Positions 1 to 10,439 of a DNA stretch of 64,000 bases are shown one piece after another. Positions within the stretch are counted from its first letter, which is position 1, and each line of letters begins with the position of its first letter. Location of the stretch: assembly GCA_015680685.1 (NCBI GenBank), contig MNCI01033485.1, positions 2,239 through 66,238 on the forward strand, given 5' to 3'. The notes beneath the pieces were generated by a model, which saw nothing but the letters and a program-made list of their open reading frames with translations, did not search any database and was not told the origin of the DNA. The stretch is from Gnetum montanum. Its lineage: Eukaryota > Streptophyta > Gnetopsida > Gnetales > Gnetaceae. Both the position numbers and the translations under genes were made by a program.

Positions 1-2718
1 CCAGTGACAGTGGCAACTTCACCAATCTCTTCTGCCCCTTTCACTTCACGCACGTGATCCCGTGTGCCGCTAGTCCCAGTAGCTGGAGTTTCCTCGTGTA
101 CCTGGTCATATGCACAGCTCCCGCTAGCAGCTGGGGCCTCCTCATGTACTGGAACCTGCACACAGCTTACATTAACAGCTGGGGCCTCTTCTTCCAAAAT
201 TGAGGCCCCCTCACCACGGCTTAGTATCATCGCCCCTGTCTCAGGGGTCAATTGCCCTGTCATTTTTACTATTTACACCACCACACGTTAGCATATAATG
301 CCAGACCATCTAAATAAAACATTGCGTACTACAATCCTTTCACACTTACCAGGCGGAAGCTTATTCCGCTGAACCTTGACCGCAACAGTTTGGCTTGCGT
401 TACCCCCAGGGGCCTCGGCTAGACGGAGCCTCTTGCACCGAGCTACCGATTTCACAATTTCTTCCACCACGCGCTTCCCTCGCGAGGCGTCACCGGTGTA
501 GATAGGCATTATCCCACCCACGCTGTCGAGACCTCGCACTTGGGGCACCGCCAAGCCTTTAGTCGTTACAGACAACGACTCCCCGATCCCTTCTGGCGGA
601 TCCTGCCCACGAGTAGTGCTGAGAATGTGGGTAATCCGAGGTCTGGACAGCTGGTCTCGGTCTTGCTGTTCCCAGACCCCATTCCTCTAGATGACCAGAA
701 ACTCAGCAAACCACTGGAGGCAAGCTATGAAAAAGGCGTAATGCACATTAAAGCGGGACTCAAGCTTCTTGCAAAGCTTGAATATTTCGCTGCGCAGTCC
801 CTTGGCAAAATAGTTTGCCCAATCGAACTGGGTTCCCTCCTCCAGAACCTCTCGCATAATGCGGGTCTGTTCTACTGAAAAGAACTTCCCCTGCGAGAGG
901 GTTTTGGGGAAAGTCTAGGCCCGAAAAAGGGGATACAGTGTCTTGGCAGCGCCCATCTCGAATTTGTCACAAGGAAACCCTTTGGTCTCTTTTGGTATCC
1001 TTAGCCACTCCTTCAGACACTCCTGGAATTTAGGGCTCCTCTTGGTTTTCGCCTTTACGGGAAGGCCGTTCGAGGGGACGCCAAACAGGTCCGTGAAGAG
1101 CTGAGCATCGATATCGAAACTTACGCGCACGTTATGCACGCGCGTGCAAAAATGCTCCACCTTCTCGCTGAAGGAGTTGACCAAGGCTATCATTTCACTG
1201 GCGGGGACATCAGGGGTCGTAGCCAAAAATAGGTGCATTAGCCCTGCTGCCTGGATCTTGGCGGTCACCGCGACTGGGGCCGCCGAGTGGCCGAGCCAGC
1301 GCTGTGCGTCCTTAATATCACCGTAACGGAAGAGGACATCCCTCACCTCGTGGCCGAAAATCGTAAGGGTAATCTCCCGGGATTCCCTGACTGGACAGTA
1401 GAAAACACAAGTCAAATAGAAACGCTATTACGTAATGTCCACAACTCACAACTACACGCATAACATTAGAACACGCAGTGGCCTTACCAGGTCCGAAAGG
1501 TAAAGGGAATGGCAGTAGGTTCCTCTACACGTCCTCAACCGTAACGGGCGAATCTAAGGTCCAGTCATCGTGCAGCCACCCGAGTTCCTGGCAATTCTTA
1601 AAAGGGCGCTCGTAGCGGGTGTGATACTCACGCATCTCATGGCCAATCTGCCCTATAACACCGGCATGCACATTGCTGGTTGAGGTAAACTCCATTATTG
1701 CCGTTTCAGCCCAGGCCAACGCATCACCATCTCCGATTAACCTGTTATCATGAATGAAAAACCTGTACCATACAGTGTAGGCTTAACTTACACTTTGCAC
1801 ATAGACTTCTCTTACACTTTACATCGATAACAGACACTATAACAGTAACAAAGACAATATAGTTGGCGGAATTTGCTTACCCGCCCGCGTAGTACACCGT
1901 GCCTTGTGGGTTCTGGAAGTAGGTTGAGACATGGCGAGCCACGAACAACGTGTTATATGCATGATAACAACTGAAACAGGCCATTTCTCAAATCCAGCAT
2001 AAGCTCCTCAGGCCTCGGGCGCTGAGCGCTTGGTCCTCGGGACGACCCGTATCGATGGCCCCGTTTGTCAAGTAATCCAGAATCCCCTGTGCAGACCCCG
2101 CCAACAGGTGTTCTAAAATGGCACCGGCAACATCGCCAGTCACATTAGACCACATAATGATGCTGAAGTTGCGCAGTAAGAACTGCAGAAACTCCAGTGC
2201 CCCCCTCCAGAACCAGATGGCCTTCCCCTGCACTCGCGTGTGCGGAGGGGGGACATTAGGGATGATGGGGTTTACCCAACACAAAACCCCAATAATGTCT
2301 AACACAATCAGAATAAGTTTCAGCACGACACTGTACAGAAAACACGCTACATAAATCAACGCCTAGATTTACAGTTGCATCATTAACACAGAAACGTTAC
2401 ACATCATGCTTAGCCATCTATGTGGAAATCGCCCAAACCCTTGCAATAGCGCAAGGTCAGTCTCTGACAACGGCGATAAACGCAACCATGCCAAACCCTC
2501 GCTGTAACACAAGGTCCATAACCCAAAACCCTCATTTACACGAAGAAAATTGTATAGCACAAACGCTGAAATAGCACAAGCATGCAAAGAATGACCTACC
2601 GGTTCAAAGGTGTCAGGTCGCGCACTTCGACCACGGCCTGTTGAACATGCTCTAGGTTCTCCTATACCTCGTTGATTTTAGCCAATTTAGTGTTCTTCCT
2701 CTTCGTCTTAGGCGCCAT
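1..2718 (-). pseudogene. Spliced five-exon gene of unknown function, open at window edge
   Basis: I do not recognise this gene. Read on the minus strand it starts at ATG 2718-2716 (MAPKTKRKN) and has exons 2718-2600, 2330-1881, 1762-1488, 1390-350 and 256-1, the last running off the window. The four introns (269, 118, 97 and 93 nt) begin GTAGGT, GTAAGC, GTAAGG and GTAAGT and all end CAG. Codon phase is conserved at all four joins, giving at least 713 codons without a frameshift. Exon 2 opens with a hydrophobic run (VVLKLILIVLDIIGVLCW) that could be a membrane segment. Exon 4 (about 346 codons) is the main body; exon 5 is acidic with short repeats. Five in-frame stops occur: TAG in exon 1, TGA at 1990-1988, TAG at 1529-1527, TAG at 917-915 and one more TAG in exon 4 near 690. 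Each can come from one C-to-T change (CAG or CGA). The body faintly resembles plant transposon-encoded antisense proteins (Pfam Transposase_32 type); that is a weak impression. It lies divergently to the Tat pol at 3099. Confidence 0.7.
66..191 (-). repeat. 48-bp coding repeats in exon 5 of the spliced gene
   Basis: On the minus strand, two 48-bp units (191-144 and 143-96) and a partial third (95-66) follow each other in frame. They encode 16-residue units beginning EEAPA, EEAPA and EETPA, each preceded by V-H in the second and third copy. Length in codons keeps the reading frame, as expected for a repeat that expanded while the gene was coding. Confidence 0.7.
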
Positions 2719-3098
2719 TATCACAGCTTCAACACTTGCACAGCTTTGCACCTTCAAATCTTCTGCTCTTCTTGCTCTTGCTAGATAATACCCGCGAATT
2801 TGAACTCACAATAGCCAACAGTCCATTCTAACCAAAAAAAGCACCTACTTGTATGCGAGAATCACCGACTTGATATCCGATTTCAGCGGGACCTTCCTAA
2901 AACGGAACCCGAAAATCAAGATATTAATGTGGTTGATATCGCATGCACCGTTGTCCGAAATGACGTTAAACTACCACATCTTATCGCCTTGTAATCGGGT
3001 AGCATTGATTACAACTTCATTACAAAATTCAAAATTCTGTTAGCTTTCCACGTTTGCTAGCCATCACGTCATGTTCTTCCTAACCATTTACGCACTTT
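2719..3098. promoter_or_regulatory. Divergent spacer between spliced gene and Tat pol
   Basis: About 380 bases separate the minus-strand start codon at 2718 from the first plus-strand pol codons. No clear TATA box is visible for the minus-strand gene. On the plus strand, a pyrimidine-rich stretch ends with TTTTGCAG at about 3104-3111, immediately before the conserved pre-RT coding sequence; this could be a splice acceptor, as some Tat/Ogre elements remove an intron ahead of RT. No gag or protease motif was found here. Confidence 0.3.
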
Positions 3099-6000
3099 GT
3101 GGTTTTGCAGGACAAACAAATGGACGCAACGCTATCAACACCTTTAACTCTGACTGGCCCATGTGGAAAGGTAGTTAGGCAATTTGATCCCACGTTTATA
3201 GATGTTAACCTCCCCTTAGAAGACGTAACTATAGCTGCATCGGAGATGTCCCTGAAATGGCCAGAACAGTTGACGCGCACGCTAGACCTGGAAGCTGGGG
3301 ACATAACCGAAGACCCCCTTGATGAGGTCTCTATCGTTATGCATAGGGGCGAAGCTAAAACGCTTAAAGTCAGTTCCTTGTTAGAACGAGAAACGCATGA
3401 TGCCGTAACACAGGTCCTGCAAGACAACATCACTATCTTCGCATGGTCATATGAGGATATGCCTAGACTAGATCCCAAGCTAATCCAACATAATATCATC
3501 TTAGACCCATAGATCAAGGCAGTTAGGCAAAAAGCACGCAAAATCAAGCCAGAGATCGCGCTAGCCGTGCGTAACGAAATCACCAAACTATATCACGCTG
3601 GTTTCATCCACGCGGTCGATTACTCGGACTAGGTATCTAACATTGTGGTCGTGCCGAATAAGACCGGGAGTATACGCATTTGCATAGACTTCCGGGATTT
3701 GAACAAGGCCATAATCAAAGATAATTTCCCGCTCCCGAGTATCGATCAACTAGTCGATACAACAGCTGGGCATGCACTCCTATCCTTCATGGATGGCTTC
3801 TCTGGTTATAACCAGATTCGCATAAACCCAGAACATCAATTAACTATGACATTCATGACATCCTGAGGTACCTTTTGTTATACTATGATGCCATTTGGTC
3901 TAAATAATGCTAGAGCAACGTATCAACGAGCCATGACGTACATCTTTAGCGACTATCTCTTAGAGAGGCTAAATGATTATGTAGACGATATAGCTGTGAA
4001 GTCTTTAAAGTCTGAGGATCATTCAGGAGATCTGGAGTTAGTCCTTAAAAGATGCTCCAAATACGAGCTCTGGCTTAACCCGAGGAAGTGCGTATTCGGA
4101 GTCAAAACCGGACGCATGTTAGGGTTTGTGGTATCGGAAACCGGCATACGAGTTAACCCTGATAAGGTCAAAGCCATTGTCGAGTTAACGCCTCCGACAG
4201 ATCTCAAGCAATTACGCGGGTTACAAGGACGCTTGCAGTTCATACGCCAATTCATCTTGAGATTAACCGACAAGCTGCACCCTATGCAACATTTGCTAAA
4301 GAAGGGGGTTAATTTCAAATGGACGGAGGATTGCCAACGTGCGTTTGATAGCATTAAACAGGAACTCCAACATTTACCTACGATCTTCCCGCCACAAAGG
4401 GATTTGCCATTTTACATTTACCTCGCAACTTCGGACGTAGCGTTAGTAGCATTGCTTTGTGAAAGGAGGAACGATGGGTCCGAAGTGCCTATCTACTACC
4501 TGAGCCATGCTTTATACGCGTACAAAACGAGGTATAACGAAGTAGAGCATAATTTCCTAGCGTTAGTTTTTACGCTTAAGAAATGTAGACATTACCTTTT
4601 CCATAGCCAAGTTAACATTATTTGCAACAATAACATCCTTAGGACCATCACGCATAATTTGTACGAAAGCAGTAGGATCGCTCGCTGGAAAGCTATCACC
4701 CCAGAATTTGATCTGCACTATGTTGGCCAATCTTCCATGAAGGGCCAAGCGATAGCTGACCAGTTAGTAACATCACCGGTTAACAACCAAGCCACAATAG
4801 AGCTCAAATTTCCTGATGAACATGTACATAGTCTAAGCCCTGTCTCAACAGGCCTCGAAGCAACGTTGTACTTCGACAGAGCTTCAACTACTAGAGGTGG
4901 CAGTACTGCCACTGTTATTACGCTATCGCCTGAGGATGTGCGTCTACACGCTTACCGCTTGACATTCCCCTGTACGAACAATGTGGCAGAGTACGAGGGG
5001 CTCCTCAGGGGATTACTAACTGCCGGTGAACTCGATGTTCAACACCTGGTGATTAGGGACGATTCGATGCTTGTCATAAATCAAATCATTGGAGTCTACG
5101 CCTGCAAAGCTGTACATTTGCAGCCTTATTGCGATCAGGCTAAAGATCTTCTGAGGCGATTTACGACCTTCGACACCCAACACGTCCCATGCACTGACAA
5201 CACATTGGCCGACGCACTGGCCACCCTGGCTTTACACGTGCCTTCACACCTGTTTAACACCTGCCCTGCATTAATTATAGACTGCACAGACCCTATCATT
5301 CGAACGGTGAAAATCTCCTCTCTTCTCGAGGAAAGCACACCTGAATGGTACGACAATATTAAAACTTATCTTTTACAGGACGAGCTACCGTCTGCATTAA
5401 CACGCGCACAGAAAGACGCAATCCATAACCAGGCTAGGCAATACGTCATCATCGGAGACAGCACTCTCTGTAGACGCTCCTTTGATGGCGTGTTGCTTAC
5501 TTACGTTGACAAAGACCAAGCACAACACATAGTCGGCGAAGTTCACGAGGGACTGTGCAGCGGCCATGTAGCACCACGGGCTATGGTCCTAAAAATTCGT
5601 CGCTTAGGATACTGCTGGCCACGCATGGAAAAGGACTACCTAACAAAGGTTAAAACTTGTGACACGTGTCAGCGTCATGCAAACCTCATCCACGTGTCAC
5701 CCACAGAATTGCATACAACGCAGATAACATGGTCATTTCAACGATGGGGACTGGACATCATAGGACCCATCGCGCCAAAATATTCTACAAGGCATAGCTT
5801 TATTATTACCGCTACTGAGTATTTTACAAAGTGGGTAGAGGTTGTTCCCCTGCGGAAGATCACTTCTCAGCAGATTTGTCATTTTATCTTAGACAATATA
5901 GTAACCAGATTTGGTCTCCCGATGACTATTGTGACAGACAATGGGCCACAGTTTAGTAGCACGGAAACCAAATCCTTCTATGATAGCCTAGGCATTAGAC

Positions 6001-6587
6001 AGTCTTTTTCCTCCCCCTATTACCCGCAGGCGAATGGTCAAGCTGAAGAAACGAACAAAGTAATCATCAATCTGCTCAAGAAAATGCTTGACAGCAACAA
6101 AAGGCGGTGGCACGAACAGATCCTCTATGTGCTATGGGCGTATCGTACTACGTGTAGGATAGCTACGGGTAGTACGCCCTATAGTCTGGTTTACGGGTCT
6201 GAAGAAGTGCTGCCTCTCGAGTTGCAAATCCCTTCTCTGAGGATGGTCCTCTCTGCTGTTATAAATGAGGCTCAACACACCGAGTCTTGAATCGCAGATT
6301 TGGATTCAGTAGAGGAGAAGCGGATACAGGCTCTTAACACGATTGAAAGATATCAAGACAAACAGCGACAGAAACATCGCCACACTCTTCAACAGCGCCC
6401 GATCAAGAAAGGAGATCTTGTTCTCAAGGCTGTGCATGAACCAGTAGGCAAGTTCTCTGCAAACTGGGAAGGCCCTTTCTTGGTGGTCGACGTATACAGT
6501 AATAGAGCATTCAAGTTAGCATACGCCGATGGCAACGACTTAGCAAACCCTGTAAATCATGTGTACTTGAAGCGGTATTACATCTAG
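3099..6587 (+). pseudogene. pol: Ty3/gypsy Tat-lineage pol (RT, two RNase H, integrase), best preserved copy
   Basis: One reading frame of about 1163 codons runs the whole length with no frameshift and four stops (TAG 3510, TAG 3630, TGA 3864, TGA 6288). The two at 3630 and 3864 fall where tryptophan (TGG) is expected. Domains in order: pre-RT spacer; RT with FMDGFSGYNQI and YVDD (near 3978-3989); a first RNase H (from about 4410) in which the usual catalytic TDAS is replaced by LATS; a second, archaeal-type RNase H (about 4855-5225) with YFDRAST, NNVAEYEGL, RDDS and NTLADALA; integrase zinc finger (H-H-CDTCQ, about 5545-5680); integrase core with LDII, VTDNGPQFSS and GQAEETNK; and a C-terminal GPF-type module ending YLKRYYI. 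Dual RNase H is the hallmark of the plant Tat lineage. No gag or protease precedes it; the spliced antisense gene is there instead. Confidence 0.92.
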
Positions 6588-6624
6588 CAGCATCTACGGT
6601 GTCGACAGCAGGTATGGCAATACT

Positions 6625-7115
6625 CATCTGCTACGACGTTAAACAGGCACCGGACGTCCGCTACGGTGTTAAACTGGCACTGACCATCCACTACAACATA
6701 AAAATGACATGCCTTGCACGTGTCTGCCACGACGCTAAACTGGCAAGTTGTAACCTTCCGCTACGACGTAAAACTGGCAATGTTGTACAGGTCTGCCAAG
6801 ATGAAACACTGGCATCTTTTACACACGTCCGCCATGACGCTAAACTGGCACAGGTAAGTAGCCGTCTGCTGAGACGTAAAACCAGCACAGATCTGTCACT
6901 GGGTCATGACGCGAAACTAACATCCACAGCACAGTTTGCTGAGACCATAAATCAGACATACCGCTGTCTGCTACGACATAAAACTAGCACTTCTCGGTCC
7001 GCCCGGACTTTAAACAAGGACCATGGTCTACTGGGACTTAAAATCAGTAACAACGGTCTACCAGGACTTAAAACTGGGACTTACAGGCTACTACCATGTA
7101 AATCAGGTGAGCGTG
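6625..7115 (+). repeat. Degenerate tandem array downstream of Tat pol
   Basis: About 14 imperfect units follow the pol stop. The shared core is roughly CTACGACGTAAAACTGGCA, separated by variable 9-18 base linkers often ending GTCTG or GTCCG, so the period is about 31-38 bp. Later units drift to CCAGGACTTAAAACTGGGAC. Tandem subrepeats between pol and the 3' LTR are known for Tat/Ogre elements and can seed satellite DNA. Related units flank the third Tat pol at 54.3 and 58.2 kb. Confidence 0.8.
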
Positions 7116-7969
7116 ATGATCTCTGTACAGCTGCACAACCAACGGGATGGGATACTGGGACAATCCCAGCGTCGCCACACCACCGGCATCCTACTGATTC
7201 CTCGGATAAGCTAAGAGGCATCTTACTGATCCCTCAGAGATGCCACCGCCGCGCCCACCGTAGTGGTAGTACCTCTGAGAGTTTAGTCTCGCTAGCCGGA
7301 GCCCCGATGAAATCCTCGTCGACAATGGCCTCGGGAACCTCCGCCAATCATCGCTATTGGACGCCGGCTTCGCAAATTCATCTGGCTGGTTCTTTATACA
7401 ACCAGTTAGGTGCACTGTGTTTGATGCCTTTTGGCGAAGATATGCTGGGCCAATCGTCAGGATTGGCGGCTCCGCCCGCATGCCCTGGCTCCTTCTTTAC
7501 AGCCCAATCACTCTAGCTCACATCAAACGGCGTTTGTTTCTACAACCTCGCCTCCTGCTCGCACTAGAGCAATGGTGCCCTCTCTTTCTTCTTTCATGGT
7601 TGCAGGTTACTTGTCACGAAAACATCATTCAAAGATGCATTCATCTAAGCGGTGAAGGACAACAACGTCTTGAGGTGGCTGCTCAAATTTGCCCGTCCAC
7701 TGGGAACTGCATGCCTATCCCTCTTGAACCCTCATACTTAGCCCTTATCTCATTGCATTTCATCCCAATCATACGCTTCCTGTATGTACCAGCTATATAC
7801 GCAAACAACCATCTTGCATACTTGCACGGTAATCTAATCCATACGCAATCATATATTGTAGTAGAGATATCGCAGAAAGTGATGCGCAACGCTCCTTCTG
7901 CAAGCATTCCTACTACAATCTGTAATAGAGAAATCTCAGATTGATGCGCTACGCTCGTCTAAAAGCATT
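7116..7969 (+). other. 3' non-coding region of Tat element 1
   Basis: No convincing gene. The longest open frame (7357-7944) has no recognisable domain. A short direct repeat of about 20 bp (GGCATCYTACTGATYCCTC) occurs near 7183 and 7219. No polypurine tract was identified, so the exact start of the 3' LTR is not fixed. Confidence 0.4.
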
Positions 7970-8341
7970 CCTGTTGACATAAATGAGCGTACATTTCTGT
8001 GCGTACGAGCGTATTTCATGCCCCTACCATCATAACTCATTTTGCATCTTCCCCGAACCTATTTCCAGCTATATCCCTCTATCTCCCATACCTTCTGGCT
8101 TTGCTCTTCCATGTTGATAGGGCAACACTTGAGTAGCCATGGATGGACACTGTTCTTGCTTCTACCAATTCGGTGTTTCGCATTCTTTGTCGACGTCTTT
8201 TGGGCAAGCCCTCTAACCGTCAACAAAGAGGAGCCATTGAAACATCGTGAAAATTACGAGTTGGCCTCAGGCAAAGATTCGCAATTCAGGAAAGAGCACG
8301 CATCAGCTTTGTTCAAGGACAAGTTTACGCTCTATTACACA

Positions 8342-8466
8342 CGGCAGCATAATGAGTGTAATAAGCTCCAAAATAGTCGAAGGCAGAGTCTAGAGAAGCA
8401 CAACAGTTCGACACTTTTTCTCGTGGTGTATGGATAACTTGTCTTTACACTCATTATGCGGCAGTG
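8342..8466. repeat. Inverted repeat in the U3-like region
   Basis: The plus-strand segment GGCAGCATAATGAGTGTAA near 8343-8361 is matched, with one difference, by its reverse complement near 8445-8465, leaving an ~85-base loop. Both arms contain the TGAGTGTA motif seen several more times nearby. Confidence 0.6.
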
Positions 8467-8500
8467 CATATCATTGTGTATTTCATCACTAAGGCTAAAC

Positions 8501-8590
8501 ATTATTTACGCTTCGTTACGTGCGGCTGCGTAGTTAGCGTAAATTAGACATTGTTTACGCTTCGTTACGCGCAGCTGCATAGTGAGCATA
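8501..8590 (+). repeat. Tandem duplication with 48-bp spacing in U3-like region
   Basis: Two copies of about 42 bp, each containing TTTACGCTTCGTTACG followed by GCTGC, begin near 8501 and 8549. Duplicated short modules upstream of a TATA box are typical of LTR enhancers; function is inferred only. Confidence 0.65.
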
Positions 8591-8839
8591 AGACAATTTT
8601 GAGCCTGTTGTTTTTATACCGGATTACGGTCATACACGCAACATAACGCGAATGAGTGTAATATAGCCTGAAAGCAGTTGAAACACGCTCAACATGTACC
8701 TGCTCTTCACACGCACAACACGCAAATGAGCGTATTGTGCGTAGTCACAGTCTGACTTAAAATGGTCATGTCAATGGAACCCGAAATATCTGGGATCCAC
8801 GTCATCAGGGTTGCGCCTTTTCCACGGAGCGTCGTGGCC

Positions 8840-8847
8840 TATAAATA
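8840..8847 (+). promoter_or_regulatory. TATA box of putative Tat LTR
   Basis: TATAAATA lies in the context GGCCTATAAATACC. An ACGTCA (bZIP-type) core lies about 40 bases upstream at about 8799. The same TATA context occurs in the two LTRs at 15.7 and 20.8 kb. Confidence 0.55.
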
Positions 8848-9300
8848 CCTCAATTGACAAAGATACAAGGGTTGGCAAATCAGAGAAACAAAGGCATTTT
8901 TCTGAGCACTAGAGCACTTGTCACTTTTTGAGCAGAGATACAGAGAGCAGCGCTTTGGCAATTGTTGACAGCATCACCCTACAGCAGAAACAGAGCACAG
9001 TTCGCTTCGAGCACTGGTGACAGAAGTAAGCGTTCTGCTGGGAAGACTCTATTGGTCAAAAATAGTTGATCGGTAGACGTCAGAGCCTGGCCTTCCTTGC
9101 ATCTCGGCTTTAGCCCACGAGGTAGATCGGACTTCTTTTTGGGCCGTTTTGCTTGTTGTTTTGTGCTTGCTTCACATACAGTAATTGGGGATTCCCTAGT
9201 GTAATTTCTCATACAAAATATACATTTTTCAAGTCAAAGCGCAGATCTTGAAACTACGTGCTTCTCTTATGTCAACCTCCTTTTATCGTATTTAGCGTTA

Positions 9301-10439
9301 TCACCGTTGCAACCCATCTACATCATTTTCCCCTCATTTTACGATCCCTTGAATCAGATCATTTTTCATGAAATATTCATCGGTTTATGGATTAGTAAGT
9401 CCGTGTCTGATCGACAAGACCGTTCAGGGCGCTGCGGATTCATTTTTTCAGCATAGCCCTCGCACGGATCCGTGGCTAAAACTATGTACACGGGATTTGG
9501 TCGGTATTTTCCAGCTGCCGATGTTTTCCGTCGTTACACCTATCTCCCTCAGCATCTACCATAAAATGCTATTCCTAACCTTTATACATTGGGAAACAAA
9601 ATGTTTCTATCTACCTATGGTGAAAGAAATAAAAATGCTACTTCTTGTTCCTACCTCTAGCCAAGAACAACACCACCCTTGCCTACCTTGTGCACAAAAA
9701 AGCCTAGAAATGCTAGCCTTCTTCCTGTCCATGTCTTGGAAAGAATACAATGTCTTTTCTTTGTCCATGTGCTAAGAAAATACCTACCTCTTTTTGCCCA
9801 AAGTAGCCATAAAAAATGTTGTTCTTCCTAGCCTATGTTGGCTAGCAAAATGTAGTCTCTTCAATCTTGCAAATATGCCACCCTTTCTTACCTAGTTTTC
9901 CTCCTTAAAAATGTTGCTAATTACATAAAAACATTGTGCTCCAAGAAAGTGTTATATATTAAAGAATACTACTAGTGGAGAATGCTATAATGGGAAAATA
10001 GGCAATCCCCATGTAAATTCTAGTATAAATCTAGAAATATTTTGTTAACAGTGAGAACATTACACATTGGAAAATATGCTGCATACGGGCTCATGCTGCT
10101 AGCAAAAATTGATGTCCAAGAAAATAGGATAACCTCATGTAAATTCTGGTGTAAATTTGAAAAATTGCTACCTATAGGGCAATACACTACTAGACTTGGA
10201 AATAAATATTGACATCACAGGGAAACATTTCTAAGATAACATGTTCAACAATAAAATATATTATGTTTACATATTCATAGTGCAATCTCTTGAAGCTCAT
10301 AATTACATGTTTCTTGTTGTGTTGATTAAATACAAGGACAAGAGATAATCTAGCCCATTATGTTATTTTAATAAATTTTATTTTGGTCCATATATAATAC
10401 ATATGCCATTTGATATGTCTTCCTTGAATGTATAAGATT
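9301..10439. other. AT-rich stretch without recognised genes
   Basis: No coding signature was found on either strand. Around 9.3-9.6 kb the composition changes from CpG-containing sequence to AT-rich, CpG-poor sequence. A short phrase (CATGTAAATTCTRGTRTAAAT) occurs twice near 10010 and 10137. Confidence 0.4.

Larger units (their letters stand above)
7970..9300 (+). mobile_element. Putative 3' LTR region of Tat element 1
   Basis: This stretch has the look of an LTR promoter region: a repeat-rich U3-like part with TGAGYGTA motifs near 7983, 8353, 8655 and 8731, a TATA box at 8840, then a transcribed-looking segment. The sequence around the TATA box (GCCTATAAATAC) matches that of the LTRs at 15723 and 20808. 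There is no second copy in the window and no defined polypurine tract, so both boundaries are guesses. Confidence 0.45.

Noticed and set aside
288-575. Open frame on the minus strand as a separate small gene
   Set aside because: It is in frame with 917-1390 and forms the end of exon 4 of the spliced gene; its apparent start is only downstream of an internal stop.
2118-2354. Plus-strand open frame of 78 codons
   Set aside because: It is the complement of exon 2 of the minus-strand gene, which has the better splice and phase evidence.
6625-7115. CRISPR-like look of the repeat array
   Set aside because: Units and spacers are both degenerate, the setting is a plant retrotransposon and no cas genes exist.
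7357-7944. 195-codon plus-strand frame
   Set aside because: No recognisable domain, overlaps other frames, and lies in the 3' region of a Tat element.
8042-8437. 131-codon plus-strand frame
   Set aside because: Lies in U3-like repetitive sequence and has no recognisable domain.
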